Positions 26,636 to 35,740 of a stretch of DNA of 59,798 nucleotides are shown here, one piece after another (the first letter of the stretch is position 1; each line of letters begins with the position of its first letter). Under the pieces are notes generated by a model that saw only the letters and a program-made list of their open reading frames with translations, made no database searches and was not told the origin of the DNA. The position numbers and the translations under genes are program-made. Source of the DNA: CAZLMG01 sp964560765 (GTDB lineage: Bacteria; Bdellovibrionota_B; Oligoflexia; Oligoflexales; CAZLMG01); NCBI GenBank assembly GCA_964560765.1, contig CAZLMG010000024.1, forward strand, positions 1 to 59,798, in the 5' to 3' direction.

Positions 26636-26717
26636 CCTTGAGCCGCGCTCCGGGAGCCATTAGATTACCGAACTCAACCGTTACCCGACGACCGGGTGGA
26701 TTCCAAAGGAGCGTTCT

Positions 26718-27038
26718 GTGAGCCGCGATGTCCAAGTAGAGATCAAGAATCTCGTCGAAACAAATCCCATCCTGCTGTTTATGAAAGGCACCCCACAGCA
26801 ACCCATGTGTGGTTTTTCAGCGCAAGTCATTCAGATATTAAACAGCTACGGCGTTAAATTTAATTCGGTGAATGTCTTGGATGACTGGGAAGTGCGCGAA
26901 GGCATCAAACAATTCGCCAGCTGGCCCACGATTCCGCAACTCTACGTCAACGGTGAGTTTGTAGGCGGTTGTGATATCGCCATGGAACTGCATCGTAAGG
27001 GTGAGTTGAAGCCCATATTGGAAGGGGCTGGCGCGTGA
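26718..27038 (+). CDS. grxD: Monothiol glutaredoxin (Grx4 family)
   Basis: 106 residues. CGFS active site in KGTPQQPMCGFSAQ, then WPTIPQLYVNGEFVGGCDI, the glutathione-binding features of monothiol glutaredoxins that carry or transfer [2Fe-2S] clusters. It starts with GTG at 26718, with AAAGGAG 6 bp upstream. Its stop overlaps the GTG of the trans-sulfuration enzyme as GTGA, so the two are translationally coupled, a sensible pairing of iron-sulfur and sulfur-amino-acid metabolism. Confidence 0.95.
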   Translation: MSRDVQVEIKNLVETNPILLFMKGTPQQPMCGFSAQVIQILNSYGVKFNSVNVLDDWEVREGIKQFASWPTIPQLYVNGEFVGGCDIAMELHRKGELKPILEGAGA

Positions 27039-28189
27039 CCAGCAACTCGATTGAGTCTTTGCTGACGACCGTGGTTCATGCTGGGTCGCACCCCGATCCG
27101 CAGACGGGGGCTGTCATGCCTCCCATTTACCAAACTTCGACGTTTGCGCAGACTGCACCCGGTGAACACAAGGGCTGGGATTATGCGCGCGCAGGCAATC
27201 CAACCAGAGATGCCCTCGAAGAGGCTTTTGCGGCACTGGAAGGAGCAAAGCATGGTTTGGCATTCTCTTCTGGCTTAGCAGCCGAGCAGGCCATCATCCA
27301 AACACTCGAACCTGGAGATCATGTCGTCGTTTGCGATGATGTGTATGGCGGTACGGGCCGACTGTTTCGTCGACTGTTTGTGAAGTATGGTATCAAGTTC
27401 GACTTTGTCGACCTGACGGACTTGAGCGTCGCAAAGCAAGCACTGACAGCGCAAACGAAGCTCATTTGGATTGAGTCGCCCTCGAATCCAACCATGAAAG
27501 TTATCGACATCGCAGCTATCGCCCAATTGGCGAAGTCGGTGCAGGCACGAGTGGTGGTCGATAATACATTTGCATCGCCGGTCTTTCAGCAGCCGTTAGC
27601 CTTGGGTGCGGATATTGTCATTCATAGCACGACAAAATATATTGGCGGCCATTCCGACCTTGTAGGTGGCGCTCTGATGACTTCCGACGATGAGTGGGAA
27701 AAGCAGCTGCGTTTTGTGCAGTTTGCTGCCGGTGCTGTGCCATCGCCACTTGACTGCTTTTTGTTGCATCGCAGTATCAAGACGTTGGTCGTTCGTATGC
27801 GTCAGCATGACGCGAATGCCATACAGGTTGCGAATTTTTTGGCGGAGCATCCGCGCGTCAAGAAGGTTTATTACCCCGGGCATCGCAGCCATCCCCAGTT
27901 CGAGCTAGCGAAACGCCAGATGCGGGGATTTTCTGGAATGGTCAGTTTCGACATGAATGGCTCGTACCAGGACGTGGTAACTTTTTTGCAAAAGTTAAAA
28001 GTTTTTACACTCGCCGAAAGCTTGGGTGGAGTTGAGTCGCTAGTCAATCATCCAGAGCGCATGACGCATGCATCTGTACCGGAAGAGTTGCGTCGCAAGT
28101 TGGGCATTGGTCCGAATTTGATTCGACTATCTGTGGGTATCGAGTGCGCAGATGACTTGATTGGCGATCTGAAGCAGGCGCTAAAGTAG
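27035..28189 (+). CDS. Cystathionine gamma-synthase/lyase family PLP enzyme
   Basis: 384 residues. PLP-dependent trans-sulfuration enzyme. The PLP lysine lies in HSTTKYIGGHSDLVGG near residue 201; other family motifs are YARAGNPTRDALEEAFAALEG, SGLAAEQAI and SLGGVESLVNHPERMTHA. RLSVGIECADDLIGDL ends the protein as in MetB/MetC-type enzymes. Whether it is cystathionine gamma-synthase, gamma-lyase or O-acylhomoserine sulfhydrylase cannot be settled by eye. GTG start overlapping grxD. Convergent with the haem/porin-like gene, 4 bp away. Confidence 0.9.
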   Translation: MTSNSIESLLTTVVHAGSHPDPQTGAVMPPIYQTSTFAQTAPGEHKGWDYARAGNPTRDALEEAFAALEGAKHGLAFSSGLAAEQAIIQTLEPGDHVVVCDDVYGGTGRLFRRLFVKYGIKFDFVDLTDLSVAKQALTAQTKLIWIESPSNPTMKVIDIAAIAQLAKSVQARVVVDNTFASPVFQQPLALGADIVIHSTTKYIGGHSDLVGGALMTSDDEWEKQLRFVQFAAGAVPSPLDCFLLHRSIKTLVVRMRQHDANAIQVANFLAEHPRVKKVYYPGHRSHPQFELAKRQMRGFSGMVSFDMNGSYQDVVTFLQKLKVFTLAESLGGVESLVNHPERMTHASVPEELRRKLGIGPNLIRLSVGIECADDLIGDLKQALK

Positions 28190-28193
28190 CACC

Positions 28194-29426
28194 TTAGAAA
28201 TCTGCGTACAGATGCATGACAGCCAGTGTATCTGCGAGCGTGGTCGCGCCGGCTTCGTAACGACGCCAAAACTCCAGTTGTACAAAGGGCACCGGGTGCA
28301 CATCAATAAAGATGCTGCGCCGGGTGCTTTCCACGTCTCTTTGCGCTAGCTTTTCGTACATCAACCCACCGTTAATCCCTGGCAGGCCCGCATAGGCGAT
28401 GGACCACTCCTCAATCGTCGATGATGGGTGAATTCCACGATGCATAGGATTACCTGTGGTTGTGCTAGCGGTCGTCGATTCGCCGCTCACGCTTCGCCAG
28501 TTGCGTTCGCCATAGACAATCGTCTTAAAGAGGTTAAAGCCGCCGCCGATCGCCTGCATGCGAATGCGGGTGGACTCGGACTTAGTGTCCCAAAAGCTGC
28601 TATTCAGGTGCCAAGCAAAGCTGACGCCGCGCAAACCGCCGTGAAAGCTGTAGCCCTTTTGCTTTTCACTTTCAGCCACGTATGGATCGCCCGCCATCTG
28701 CGAAAAACGAAAGAATGGAACATTTGGCGTCAGTCCGATCTCATAGGCCTCTGTGGTAGCAAACTGATCCAGTCCAATGCGCTCCCGAATCCAAAGGGAG
28801 TGATTGGGGCGCTGCAGGCCGTACATGGGTTGACCGCGATACCAGCGCACATAGGTATTCAGGGGCAAAGCGTCAATCATAACCGAATATTTTTCGCGAA
28901 AACGGCGGTCGCCTTCCGAATTGATGCGAAACACATCATCGTCGATTCGCCCCAGCAACATGTTCTGATAGGTGAGGTGAAGGTAGTTGACGAAGGGACG
29001 TACGCGCACCGAGAACTCGTTACTCATGGGAAATAGGCGGGAATCACCGCCGGAGATATTGCGACTGATCAGCCGGCCATCGTAATGCAAATCGATGCGA
29101 CTTGTGTCTTTTAGCGGGTCTTGCGGCTTGAACAGCTTGACCGCCGCAAGTTGGTCTTGGGAATAGTAATATCCCCATTGGTTGCGGGGGCCGGCACCGG
29201 CTGGATCGACGTGGCAACCTTGGCAGTCAAGGGTGCATCGGCGCTCCAAGACAGGCCGCTGCGATCGGCCCGGATTGTGGCAGCCGGCGCAATTCTCGGC
29301 CTCCTTTAATGCCAATAGCGGTGTGGCCTGGAGTGTCTGATCCGGGAGAGGAGAATGCCAAAGGATTAGCCCCAGGCACAAGATGCCGCCGGCGCGCCGA
29401 ACGCTCGTGCTCATGGCTCTGGCCAT
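28194..29426 (-). CDS. Di-haem cytochrome c domain fused to a beta-barrel-like domain
   Basis: 410 residues from ATG 29426 (GGGGAGC upstream; the frame extends to 29597 across the divergent gene, which is unlikely). A signal peptide is followed by CAGCHN and CQGCHVD, two CxxCH haem c sites about 25 residues apart. The remaining 330 residues alternate polar and aromatic residues in short strands (NEFSVRVRPFVNYLHLTYQNMLLG; NTYVRWYRGQPMYGL; FVQLEFWRRYE), as in outer-membrane porins, ending LAVMHLYADF with terminal Phe. I infer an outer-membrane barrel with an attached haem domain. Not a named family to me. Divergent from a tetra-haem cytochrome 16 bp away. Confidence 0.7.
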   Translation of the reverse strand: MARAMSTSVRRAGGILCLGLILWHSPLPDQTLQATPLLALKEAENCAGCHNPGRSQRPVLERRCTLDCQGCHVDPAGAGPRNQWGYYYSQDQLAAVKLFKPQDPLKDTSRIDLHYDGRLISRNISGGDSRLFPMSNEFSVRVRPFVNYLHLTYQNMLLGRIDDDVFRINSEGDRRFREKYSVMIDALPLNTYVRWYRGQPMYGLQRPNHSLWIRERIGLDQFATTEAYEIGLTPNVPFFRFSQMAGDPYVAESEKQKGYSFHGGLRGVSFAWHLNSSFWDTKSESTRIRMQAIGGGFNLFKTIVYGERNWRSVSGESTTASTTTGNPMHRGIHPSSTIEEWSIAYAGLPGINGGLMYEKLAQRDVESTRRSIFIDVHPVPFVQLEFWRRYEAGATTLADTLAVMHLYADF

Positions 29427-29442
29427 GATATAATGCTCCCCA

Positions 29443-29913
29443 ATGAGACCCATAAATCTGACGAAATTATTTCCCCGATTGTATCGCATTCGGCGATTCA
29501 CTGCTGCCCTATTGTTCGTGGGGCTGAGTGGTGCAGTTTGGCAATGCAGCCTTGAGGAAAAGGCAGGGCGTGGGATTAGTGGGCATTCCGACGTCAAGTC
29601 AGGGGTAGCTCATGGGCACAGTGCCCTTCGCGCGTCAAGACAATGTAGTCTCTGTCATGGTGCTCAGTTAACTGGTGGCGAGAGCGGTGAGCCATCGTGT
29701 TTTCAGTGTCACGGGCAGACATGGGACGATGGCAGCGCCACCGTCAGTAACGCACCGGCCGATCACTCCATTTCGAACGATGGATTTCGCCACCACCCTA
29801 GCCTGAGGACTCCCTCTGGCGCTTGCACAACCTGTCACGGTGCCGCCCTCCAGGGTGATCCCGTGCAAAAGACACCTAACTGTTATCTTTGCCATGGCCA
29901 ACTTTGGGACTAG
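29443..29913 (+). CDS. Tetra-haem c-type cytochrome
   Basis: 156 residues. Four CxxCH motifs: CSLCH, CFQCH, CTTCH and CYLCH. They form two similar modules of the pattern CxxCHGAxLxG...CxxCHGQxWD, one before and one after a His-rich linker, so the gene arose by internal duplication. The N-terminus is a signal sequence (RFTAALLFVGLSGAVWQ), with a cysteine after it that is not in a good lipobox. A periplasmic or surface electron carrier. It is transcribed divergently from the haem/porin-like gene, 16 bp away, which suggests one electron-transfer unit. Confidence 0.85.
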   Translation: MRPINLTKLFPRLYRIRRFTAALLFVGLSGAVWQCSLEEKAGRGISGHSDVKSGVAHGHSALRASRQCSLCHGAQLTGGESGEPSCFQCHGQTWDDGSATVSNAPADHSISNDGFRHHPSLRTPSGACTTCHGAALQGDPVQKTPNCYLCHGQLWD

Positions 29914-29954
29914 GCGCTAGGGTAGGGCAATTCTCATTGCCATCGGAGCGTCCA

Positions 29955-30773
29955 ATGTCTGATTTTTTGCGGCTTCTTACCATTATCTGCGCGTTGATTA
30001 TCTCGGCCATTTCGCGGCCAGCCGCAGCCCTTTCGACCTGGGATGGTGAGTGGGTATTCCACGCCTCATCGATGTTCAGCGAAAGCGCGTTTGCTCCATA
30101 TCGGACACAATTGCTCAGGATTCAAGGTAATCAGTGGCTTGAGGCTGATGTCCTCGGACAAGGGCATCGCTCGACGACTTATCAGCTAGACGTGCGCGGA
30201 AAAGAAGTGCGTTTTCTTAACTCATCGGGTGCCGTTAGTAGCCGCATCCGCTACGTGGACCTTGCTGATGATACGCTCCGTGTTTGTCTGCGAGCTGAAT
30301 TGACGGCCTGTGACTTTTTCATCCGCGGCGAGTGGCCAAGCCTGCGCGATGGTCGGCATTTTTTGCCACGAGCTAGAATGACAATCAGCTGGCAAATTGA
30401 TGACGTCGTCGAGGAGCAGAATTTTAGCGTCGAGCAAGTGGAGAAGCTCTTTTCAGGTCGTTACGATGCCACCTCGCCGCATTGGACTCGGATTTTGCAT
30501 CCTACGGAGAACCAACCGAAAAACGTCTTCTATGGCTTGACCATGCTCACGGCTTTGGTGGGAGACGATCCGCGCGATCTTTTGTCATATCGTGGTACGT
30601 TGACCCTGTGGGCAGGAATACCCACAGGAAATTCGAACTTTGTGCTGCCATTTGCGCGAGAGAATATTGTTACCGAGCTGGCTATTGACGAGAATTGGAT
30701 TGTTCGCGGGGTACATAATGACCGCAGCTTCATGGTGATCGTTCGCTTTGCGGAGGATGTTCAGATTCCGTAG
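29955..30773 (+). CDS. Secreted protein of unknown function
   Basis: 272 residues. ATG 29955 has GGAG upstream. A signal peptide (LLTIICALIISAISRPAAA) is followed by a beta-rich N-terminal domain beginning TWDGEWVF, with a WLEADVLGQG strand that hints at a lipocalin-like fold, and a C-terminal part ending VHNDRSFMVIVRFAEDV. Two cysteines near residue 115 may form a disulfide. Starts 41 bp after the cytochrome stop, so possibly co-transcribed. No family recognised. Confidence 0.65.
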   Translation: MSDFLRLLTIICALIISAISRPAAALSTWDGEWVFHASSMFSESAFAPYRTQLLRIQGNQWLEADVLGQGHRSTTYQLDVRGKEVRFLNSSGAVSSRIRYVDLADDTLRVCLRAELTACDFFIRGEWPSLRDGRHFLPRARMTISWQIDDVVEEQNFSVEQVEKLFSGRYDATSPHWTRILHPTENQPKNVFYGLTMLTALVGDDPRDLLSYRGTLTLWAGIPTGNSNFVLPFARENIVTELAIDENWIVRGVHNDRSFMVIVRFAEDVQIP

Positions 30774-30863
30774 CTGGTAACTTCTCCTTGGAGCGGTTTC
30801 GAAAAGAGGGTATGCATGAAGGCAGAACAGGCTTCGTGCATATTTTTATTTTTAGGGGGCGTG

Positions 30864-31976
30864 ATGATAAATCTTCGCAACGCTGCGTGGCTATGGTTGT
30901 CCGTAGGGATATTGATGGGAAGCGCCGCATTTGCCGGTGTGAAAACAGTCACATTACTCGACCGTGGAGAACCGTTTGAGGCGCTGACTGTGCATGATGG
31001 CTACCTTTGGGTTGGGAAGTCGCGCCGACAATTCAATTCCGACTATCGTGTCGAAGCATTTCGTAAAGACGGCACCAAGGTCGGCGAAGCAATCCTGAAT
31101 CACTCCGTGACCTATATGTACAGTTATGGTGCGAAGTCAGTCATGGCGCTTGGAACCGGCCATACACCAAATCTCACGATGTTTACGATTCTGGATGTTC
31201 GAAATGGCCGGGTGGAAGCGCGGACCCGGCAGGTTCCCATAGAAGCATGGGCAACCCGTTGGCTGGGGACCATCAACGGGCGGGAGTTTTTCACGGATCC
31301 AGGCGGGAACTCAAATGACCCAGAAGCAGGCACGAATCCAGGGATGGCAGCGCAGACCATATTTAGCTTGGGCACAACGTCCCCGCGTTACTTGCCGACA
31401 CGAGTCCGGATGCCGCTTGAGGGCTTAGTGATGAACAATCGCATTTTTGCCATTCAAAAGGACAGTATGGTTGGCCCTCACTCTAACCTGGTTGAAATCG
31501 ATCCGAGTAGCGGTCAAGCCAAGTATCACTTTCAAGCAAAGCGTATGAACTTGTCGGGCATTTACCGATTGCCTGGATCATCCGTGGTGGCACTGACGGA
31601 GCGCGATGCGCATCAGGTGGTTTTGCACGATATCACGACTGGTAAAACACTGTCGACTTTGCCTGTCGATGATGAGCCACGTGCCATCACTGGCTTTGGC
31701 AAGTGCATCATGGTTGGTAGCTTTGAGCAGCGAGGAGTTCAGGTCATTGATGTTTCCAACCCAGCCGAGCCGAAAGAGGCCCTACGTTTGGAAATGGACC
31801 TATCTGTTAATGAATTTGCGAAGCTGTTTCGCGTAGGTGTGGATGCCACCACCGGCCAAGTATTTGGTCGGTCGAATTTGGCCTGCAATCCCATGATGAG
31901 TCAGTGCGCGAATGATGACAATCGCGTGGTCGTTTGGGCGGACGAGGCCGAGGCCGTGTTGGCAGCCTGTAAGTAG
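30864..31976 (+). CDS. Secreted beta-propeller-like protein
   Basis: 370 residues. ATG 30864 preceded by AGGGGG; an in-frame ATG at 30816 is also possible. A signal peptide (GILMGSAAFA) is followed by repeating strand blocks such as LTVHDGYLWVGKS, FTILDVRNGRVEAR, LVEIDPSSGQAKYHF, VVLHDITTGKTLSTL and VQVIDVSNPAEPKEAL, about 45 residues apart, as in six- or seven-bladed propellers of the LVIVD/YVTN type. Probably periplasmic or surface-exposed. Function unknown. A good terminator follows. Confidence 0.7.
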   Translation: MINLRNAAWLWLSVGILMGSAAFAGVKTVTLLDRGEPFEALTVHDGYLWVGKSRRQFNSDYRVEAFRKDGTKVGEAILNHSVTYMYSYGAKSVMALGTGHTPNLTMFTILDVRNGRVEARTRQVPIEAWATRWLGTINGREFFTDPGGNSNDPEAGTNPGMAAQTIFSLGTTSPRYLPTRVRMPLEGLVMNNRIFAIQKDSMVGPHSNLVEIDPSSGQAKYHFQAKRMNLSGIYRLPGSSVVALTERDAHQVVLHDITTGKTLSTLPVDDEPRAITGFGKCIMVGSFEQRGVQVIDVSNPAEPKEALRLEMDLSVNEFAKLFRVGVDATTGQVFGRSNLACNPMMSQCANDDNRVVVWADEAEAVLAACK

Positions 31977-32013
31977 GTCAAGACCGGTAGGCACGTGTTG
32001 TGTGATCATGAAG

Positions 32014-32050
32014 ACGGGTTCCATCTCGCAATGAGATGAAACCCGTTTTT
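32014..32050 (+). terminator. Intrinsic terminator after the propeller-like gene
   Basis: Long hairpin ACGGGTT-C-CATCTC, loop GCAAT, GAGATG-AAACCCGT, then TTTT. One small mismatch bulge in the stem. The T-run favours the plus strand; the minus-strand version has a poor T tract. Confidence 0.85.
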
Positions 32051-32077
32051 CATGCCGCATCGTCGGGTGCAATAGGA

Positions 32078-34024
32078 TTACGGAGTTACCGATGGAGTCG
32101 ACATTGGCGTCGGAGAGTACGTAGGCTCTGGATTGTACGAAGGTGTCGAAGTAGGCATCGGGGCCGGGCAGGTCCCGCTCATTGCCTCGGGTGCATCGCT
32201 GCCAGATGTTGATAAATTAAATCCGCTTCTAGGATTGAAAGACCAGCTGGCTAGATTGCCATTTTCTTGGTCCCAGTTGTAGTTCATAACACCTTCGGCA
32301 GACGCAACCGAGGTGACGCGCATTTGATCATCATAGTTTACGGTCCGGGCTTCGCCAGATATGTGGTTCACGGTCGTCACAGTCCGGTTGTCTGCCGAGA
32401 AACTTTGGCTGCGCGTCAGAATGCCGTTCAATCGCTCTTCGGCAAAGCGCCCCTTATCATCGTAGACGAACGCATAGTGACTATCACCTTGTTCGCGTGA
32501 GATCAGCTGTCCTGCCATGTTAAATCGTTCCACAGTTCGGCGACCAAAGAGGTCTAGCGAGTCCAACATCGATGGGCGCATGGACGCTGTTGAGGAATAA
32601 CTCATGTTCACGTCGCTCACGATACTGCCTGTTGAGACGGCCACGGAGCGCATGCGTACCGGTCGGCTCAGGTTGTCATAGGAGTACTCTTGGCGCGTTT
32701 CAATGTTGCCGCGCTTCGTCGTTTGGCTCGATACGAGCTGTTTTGAATTGCCGACATAGGCGATTTCAATCGTCGACCCACCCTGCACCGCTTTAACGAC
32801 CCGATTCAGTTCATCATAACGATACTTCTGAGTCGCATTGGTGTTTGGATCGCGAACTTCAATCAGATTTCCATGGAGATAGGCCATTTCGCTCAATTGA
32901 TTACCCTTGATGTCATCAAAGCCGCGGACGACGAAGACCTCTTGAGAATCTAGACCAATCTCACGATTCTCCTGCGAGTAGTTGAGAGAAATGCGGCTCT
33001 CGCCATCGGCGATCAGGTGGTTGCGACTGCTGACGCTGGCCAAGTAGTCGACTCCATCCCGCGTAGTGAAGCTATAGGCCGTGCTATAGGCGGCGCCAGA
33101 CTCGGCGCCTTCCGGAAGTGAGATTTCTTCCGCGCTCACTTTGTTGCCCTCATAGGCAAAGCGCAAGCGTACGTCATCATAGGTGCTATCTGTGTATAGA
33201 ATGCTAGCAATGCGGGCGGATGGAAAGTAGCCGATGGTGGATGAGAATCGGTTGCTACCTTCGTAGCTGGCTCTCTTGGCATGTCCAGTTGCATGGAACT
33301 CCACTAGCATGCGCTTATTGATGAGTGGGAAAGATACTTCCGCGAGTTTGCCCTCGGCATTGACGTCGATAGTCATCACGGTCTCATTGTAGCGATCGCG
33401 CATCTCTGCCATGTAGTAATGTCGATCGGCGCCTGGGAGCAGTTGATATACGAACTCTTGGTCGCCATTGCTGAGAACGAACTCGCTTCCGCCGTTGCTC
33501 ACGGTCACAAACCTAGCCATGGGATGATCGCTGACTAACTGTCCGTTGCGGAATGTCTGCGTACTTAACGGATAGTTCACGATCGTCTGTTCGTTCGCTG
33601 CGGCATTGTGCACGAGATACGATGCGAGGCTGGGCATCGCATTCACGCCAAAGCCGACGTCGAACGATACTTCTGCTACCGGCATTCCGACGAGATATAC
33701 GGATAGCGAATCAAGAATTTGCTTATCAACGCTATGATTGGCTGGGGCAGCGGTTTTTTCAACGGTGTCTAGGGACTTCCGGCGATTGGCAACTTGCAGC
33801 AACTTGTCAATCTCACCGACGAGTGGCAGCGCTTGATCCGCAGGTGCCGCCGAGTCAAATCCGGCGTTCGTGCCGCCGGCTCCAGACTCACCGCTGCTGG
33901 TGGAGCGACGCTTCACCTGATTTGTTCCGCTTTTCTTCTGGTCGCTACAAGCTGTGATGTCGACGAGCAATATGAGCGAAAAGCTCAGGGAAAAAGCTCT
34001 ACGGAATGCGATGTGGCGTACCAT
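32078..34024 (-). CDS. YD-repeat (RHS-like) lipoprotein
   Basis: 648 residues from ATG 34024 (AGGAGTCACC upstream). Signal peptide with a plausible lipobox ITAC, then a Ser/Gly linker. From about residue 240 the strands match YD/RHS repeats: KYRYDELNRVVKAV, QEYSYDNLSRPVRM, HYAFVYDDKGRFAEERL and ARTVNYDDQMRVTSV, about 20-50 residues apart. The C-terminus is a Thr/Pro/Ser tail. It has too few repeats for the closed shell of toxin RHS proteins and lacks the DPxGxxxG core and a toxin tip, so I do not call it a toxin. Likely a surface-anchored protein of unknown function. Confidence 0.72.
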   Translation of the reverse strand: MVRHIAFRRAFSLSFSLILLVDITACSDQKKSGTNQVKRRSTSSGESGAGGTNAGFDSAAPADQALPLVGEIDKLLQVANRRKSLDTVEKTAAPANHSVDKQILDSLSVYLVGMPVAEVSFDVGFGVNAMPSLASYLVHNAAANEQTIVNYPLSTQTFRNGQLVSDHPMARFVTVSNGGSEFVLSNGDQEFVYQLLPGADRHYYMAEMRDRYNETVMTIDVNAEGKLAEVSFPLINKRMLVEFHATGHAKRASYEGSNRFSSTIGYFPSARIASILYTDSTYDDVRLRFAYEGNKVSAEEISLPEGAESGAAYSTAYSFTTRDGVDYLASVSSRNHLIADGESRISLNYSQENREIGLDSQEVFVVRGFDDIKGNQLSEMAYLHGNLIEVRDPNTNATQKYRYDELNRVVKAVQGGSTIEIAYVGNSKQLVSSQTTKRGNIETRQEYSYDNLSRPVRMRSVAVSTGSIVSDVNMSYSSTASMRPSMLDSLDLFGRRTVERFNMAGQLISREQGDSHYAFVYDDKGRFAEERLNGILTRSQSFSADNRTVTTVNHISGEARTVNYDDQMRVTSVASAEGVMNYNWDQENGNLASWSFNPRSGFNLSTSGSDAPEAMSGTCPAPMPTSTPSYNPEPTYSPTPMSTPSVTP

Positions 34025-34385
34025 GTGGTGACTCCTCGTAGATGATCTTGAATGCATTGACGCAAGAGGCCTGGCGTGGCTGCATTGGGTAAAACTGATC
34101 GGCGATGGATTAACGGAGTCATTGCAAACGCAATGCCTTCCCGCTCGCGCCTGGCTCATATAGTCAACTATCATTAAATATTGGAGTTTTTTCCGCGGTG
34201 CTGGTGTGATTGGGAGGCTAGGAATGTGCCAGTTGGGTAGACTGGGATGAGGTAACCATCCGAAAGTATTTATTAAATGTGCTTTGGATATGTTGCCGAT
34301 GCCCGCATAGCGTCAGTCCTCATGGTTTATCTTTTAAATTTCAGCGTGTTGTGGAAGGATCGTGGCGACGAATGGCGGGAGAAAC
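34025..34385. other. Intergenic region between YD-repeat lipoprotein and dihydroorotase
   Basis: 361 bp between divergent genes. It contains a short inverted repeat (ATTGCAAACGCAAT) around 34120-34135 and an A/T-rich patch at 34160-34195. Probably carries both promoters; I could not assign boxes with confidence. No gene seen. Confidence 0.45.
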
Positions 34386-35738
34386 ATGAAGATTATCAAT
34401 GCGACGCTCATCGACGATTCCTTGGTAACAATCGCTATCGAGCATGGTCAGATTGCTGCGGTGGATCGCCAATCGAGTCAATTGCCGTCCCCTCCGTCGG
34501 TAATCAGTTCGCGGCAACCGCTTTGGGAGGCAGTTGATTTAACCTCGACTGAAGCTGGAGCAACTGTCGATGCCGCCGGCGCCTTGATTTTGCCAGCCAT
34601 GACGGACATTCATATTCATAGTCGTGACCCAGGATTTCCTGAAAAGGAAACTTGGGAGAGCGTGGCCGCGGCGGCCCACAAGGGAGGCGTCTGTGCCGTG
34701 GCGGATATGCCAAACACCAATCCTCCCACCATGTTTGCGCAGGACCTTCGTGATAAGGCCGAACGAGCGCGGCGCGCTCATTTGGACGTGGGTTTATATT
34801 TGGGTGTCGGCGCACGAAATATTGCCCATTTGGCGGAAGCGCTGCGCTTGGATGATGTGCCTATTTGTGGCCTTAAAGTTTATTATGGGCAATCCACTGG
34901 TGAATTGATGTACGACGACTTGGCGGCACTTGCCCGGGCGTTGCCCACGGACCGTGCGACGTTTCTGAGCTTTCACTCCGAAGATCAGTGCTGCATCGAT
35001 GACAATGTTGCCCGGTTGGGGTGGCCAAACGACGAGCTAGATTATGCAGCCTTTCGTCGTCATAGTGAGCTGCGAAGCAGTGAGGCGGCGCATCGTTCGA
35101 CACAGACGATTTTGGATTGGTCCATCGATCACAAGGTTGGCGTGCACATCGCCCATCTATCAACGCCTCGGGAAGTTGAATTGATCGGCGAGGCGCGGGC
35201 ACGGGGAGCGCGGGTAACCTGTGAGGTGGCGCCGCATCATTTGATTTTTTCAATCGAGGACTATCCTCGTTTGGGGCCATTTCTCAAGGTGAATCCCCCT
35301 GTTCGTAGCCACGACGAGGTCGTTCAGTTGCGTCGTTATGTCGCGGAGGGGCTGATTGACATTTTTGCAACCGATCATGCACCGCATACTCTGGCTGAAA
35401 AGTCTCGCCCGATGTCAAAGTGCCCATCCGGCATGCCTGCCTTGGAGTTTTTTACTCCGCTCTTGTTGCATGTGGCGGATCTGTGCGGATTCCCGCGTCA
35501 ACGGGCGGTGGCCATGGGAAGTGCTTTGCCCCAGAAACTTTGCCCCATCGGCCGTTCTGGCCAAATCGCCCCCGGGTTCGATGCCAATCTGATCATGGTT
35601 CGTTCTGGGACTTTTTCCGTAACGTCTGATAAGATCAAGGCGAAGTGTGGTTGGTCTCCTTATGAAGGGATGCAACTTCCTGGTGAAGTCGTAGCCACGT
35701 GGATACGCGGACGTCGCGTCTATTGTGCTGACCACTAA
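34386..35738 (+). CDS. pyrC: Dihydroorotase, type I
   Basis: 450 residues. Amidohydrolase that closes carbamoyl-aspartate to dihydroorotate in pyrimidine synthesis. Metal ligands and landmarks: HIHSRDPG, MPNTNPPT, the likely carboxylated Lys in LKVYYGQSTGEL, HSEDQ, HIAHLSTPRE and ATDHAPH. The MPNT motif favours dihydroorotase over allantoinase. ATG 34386 with GGGAGA upstream is preferred to GTG 34362. No other pyr gene is adjacent. Because the window also has a uracil catabolic operon, a hydantoinase-like or other amidohydrolase role cannot be fully excluded. Confidence 0.88.
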   Translation: MKIINATLIDDSLVTIAIEHGQIAAVDRQSSQLPSPPSVISSRQPLWEAVDLTSTEAGATVDAAGALILPAMTDIHIHSRDPGFPEKETWESVAAAAHKGGVCAVADMPNTNPPTMFAQDLRDKAERARRAHLDVGLYLGVGARNIAHLAEALRLDDVPICGLKVYYGQSTGELMYDDLAALARALPTDRATFLSFHSEDQCCIDDNVARLGWPNDELDYAAFRRHSELRSSEAAHRSTQTILDWSIDHKVGVHIAHLSTPREVELIGEARARGARVTCEVAPHHLIFSIEDYPRLGPFLKVNPPVRSHDEVVQLRRYVAEGLIDIFATDHAPHTLAEKSRPMSKCPSGMPALEFFTPLLLHVADLCGFPRQRAVAMGSALPQKLCPIGRSGQIAPGFDANLIMVRSGTFSVTSDKIKAKCGWSPYEGMQLPGEVVATWIRGRRVYCADH

Positions 35739-35740
35739 CC

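Noticed and set aside
28428..29036. 202-codon plus-strand frame inside the haem/barrel gene
   Set aside because: The opposite strand has two haem motifs and a signal peptide. The plus frame has neither a plausible start context nor a family match.
32078..34024. RHS-type toxin or polymorphic toxin system
   Set aside because: YD repeats are few, the conserved RHS core motif and a toxin tip are absent and no immunity-type gene is next to it.
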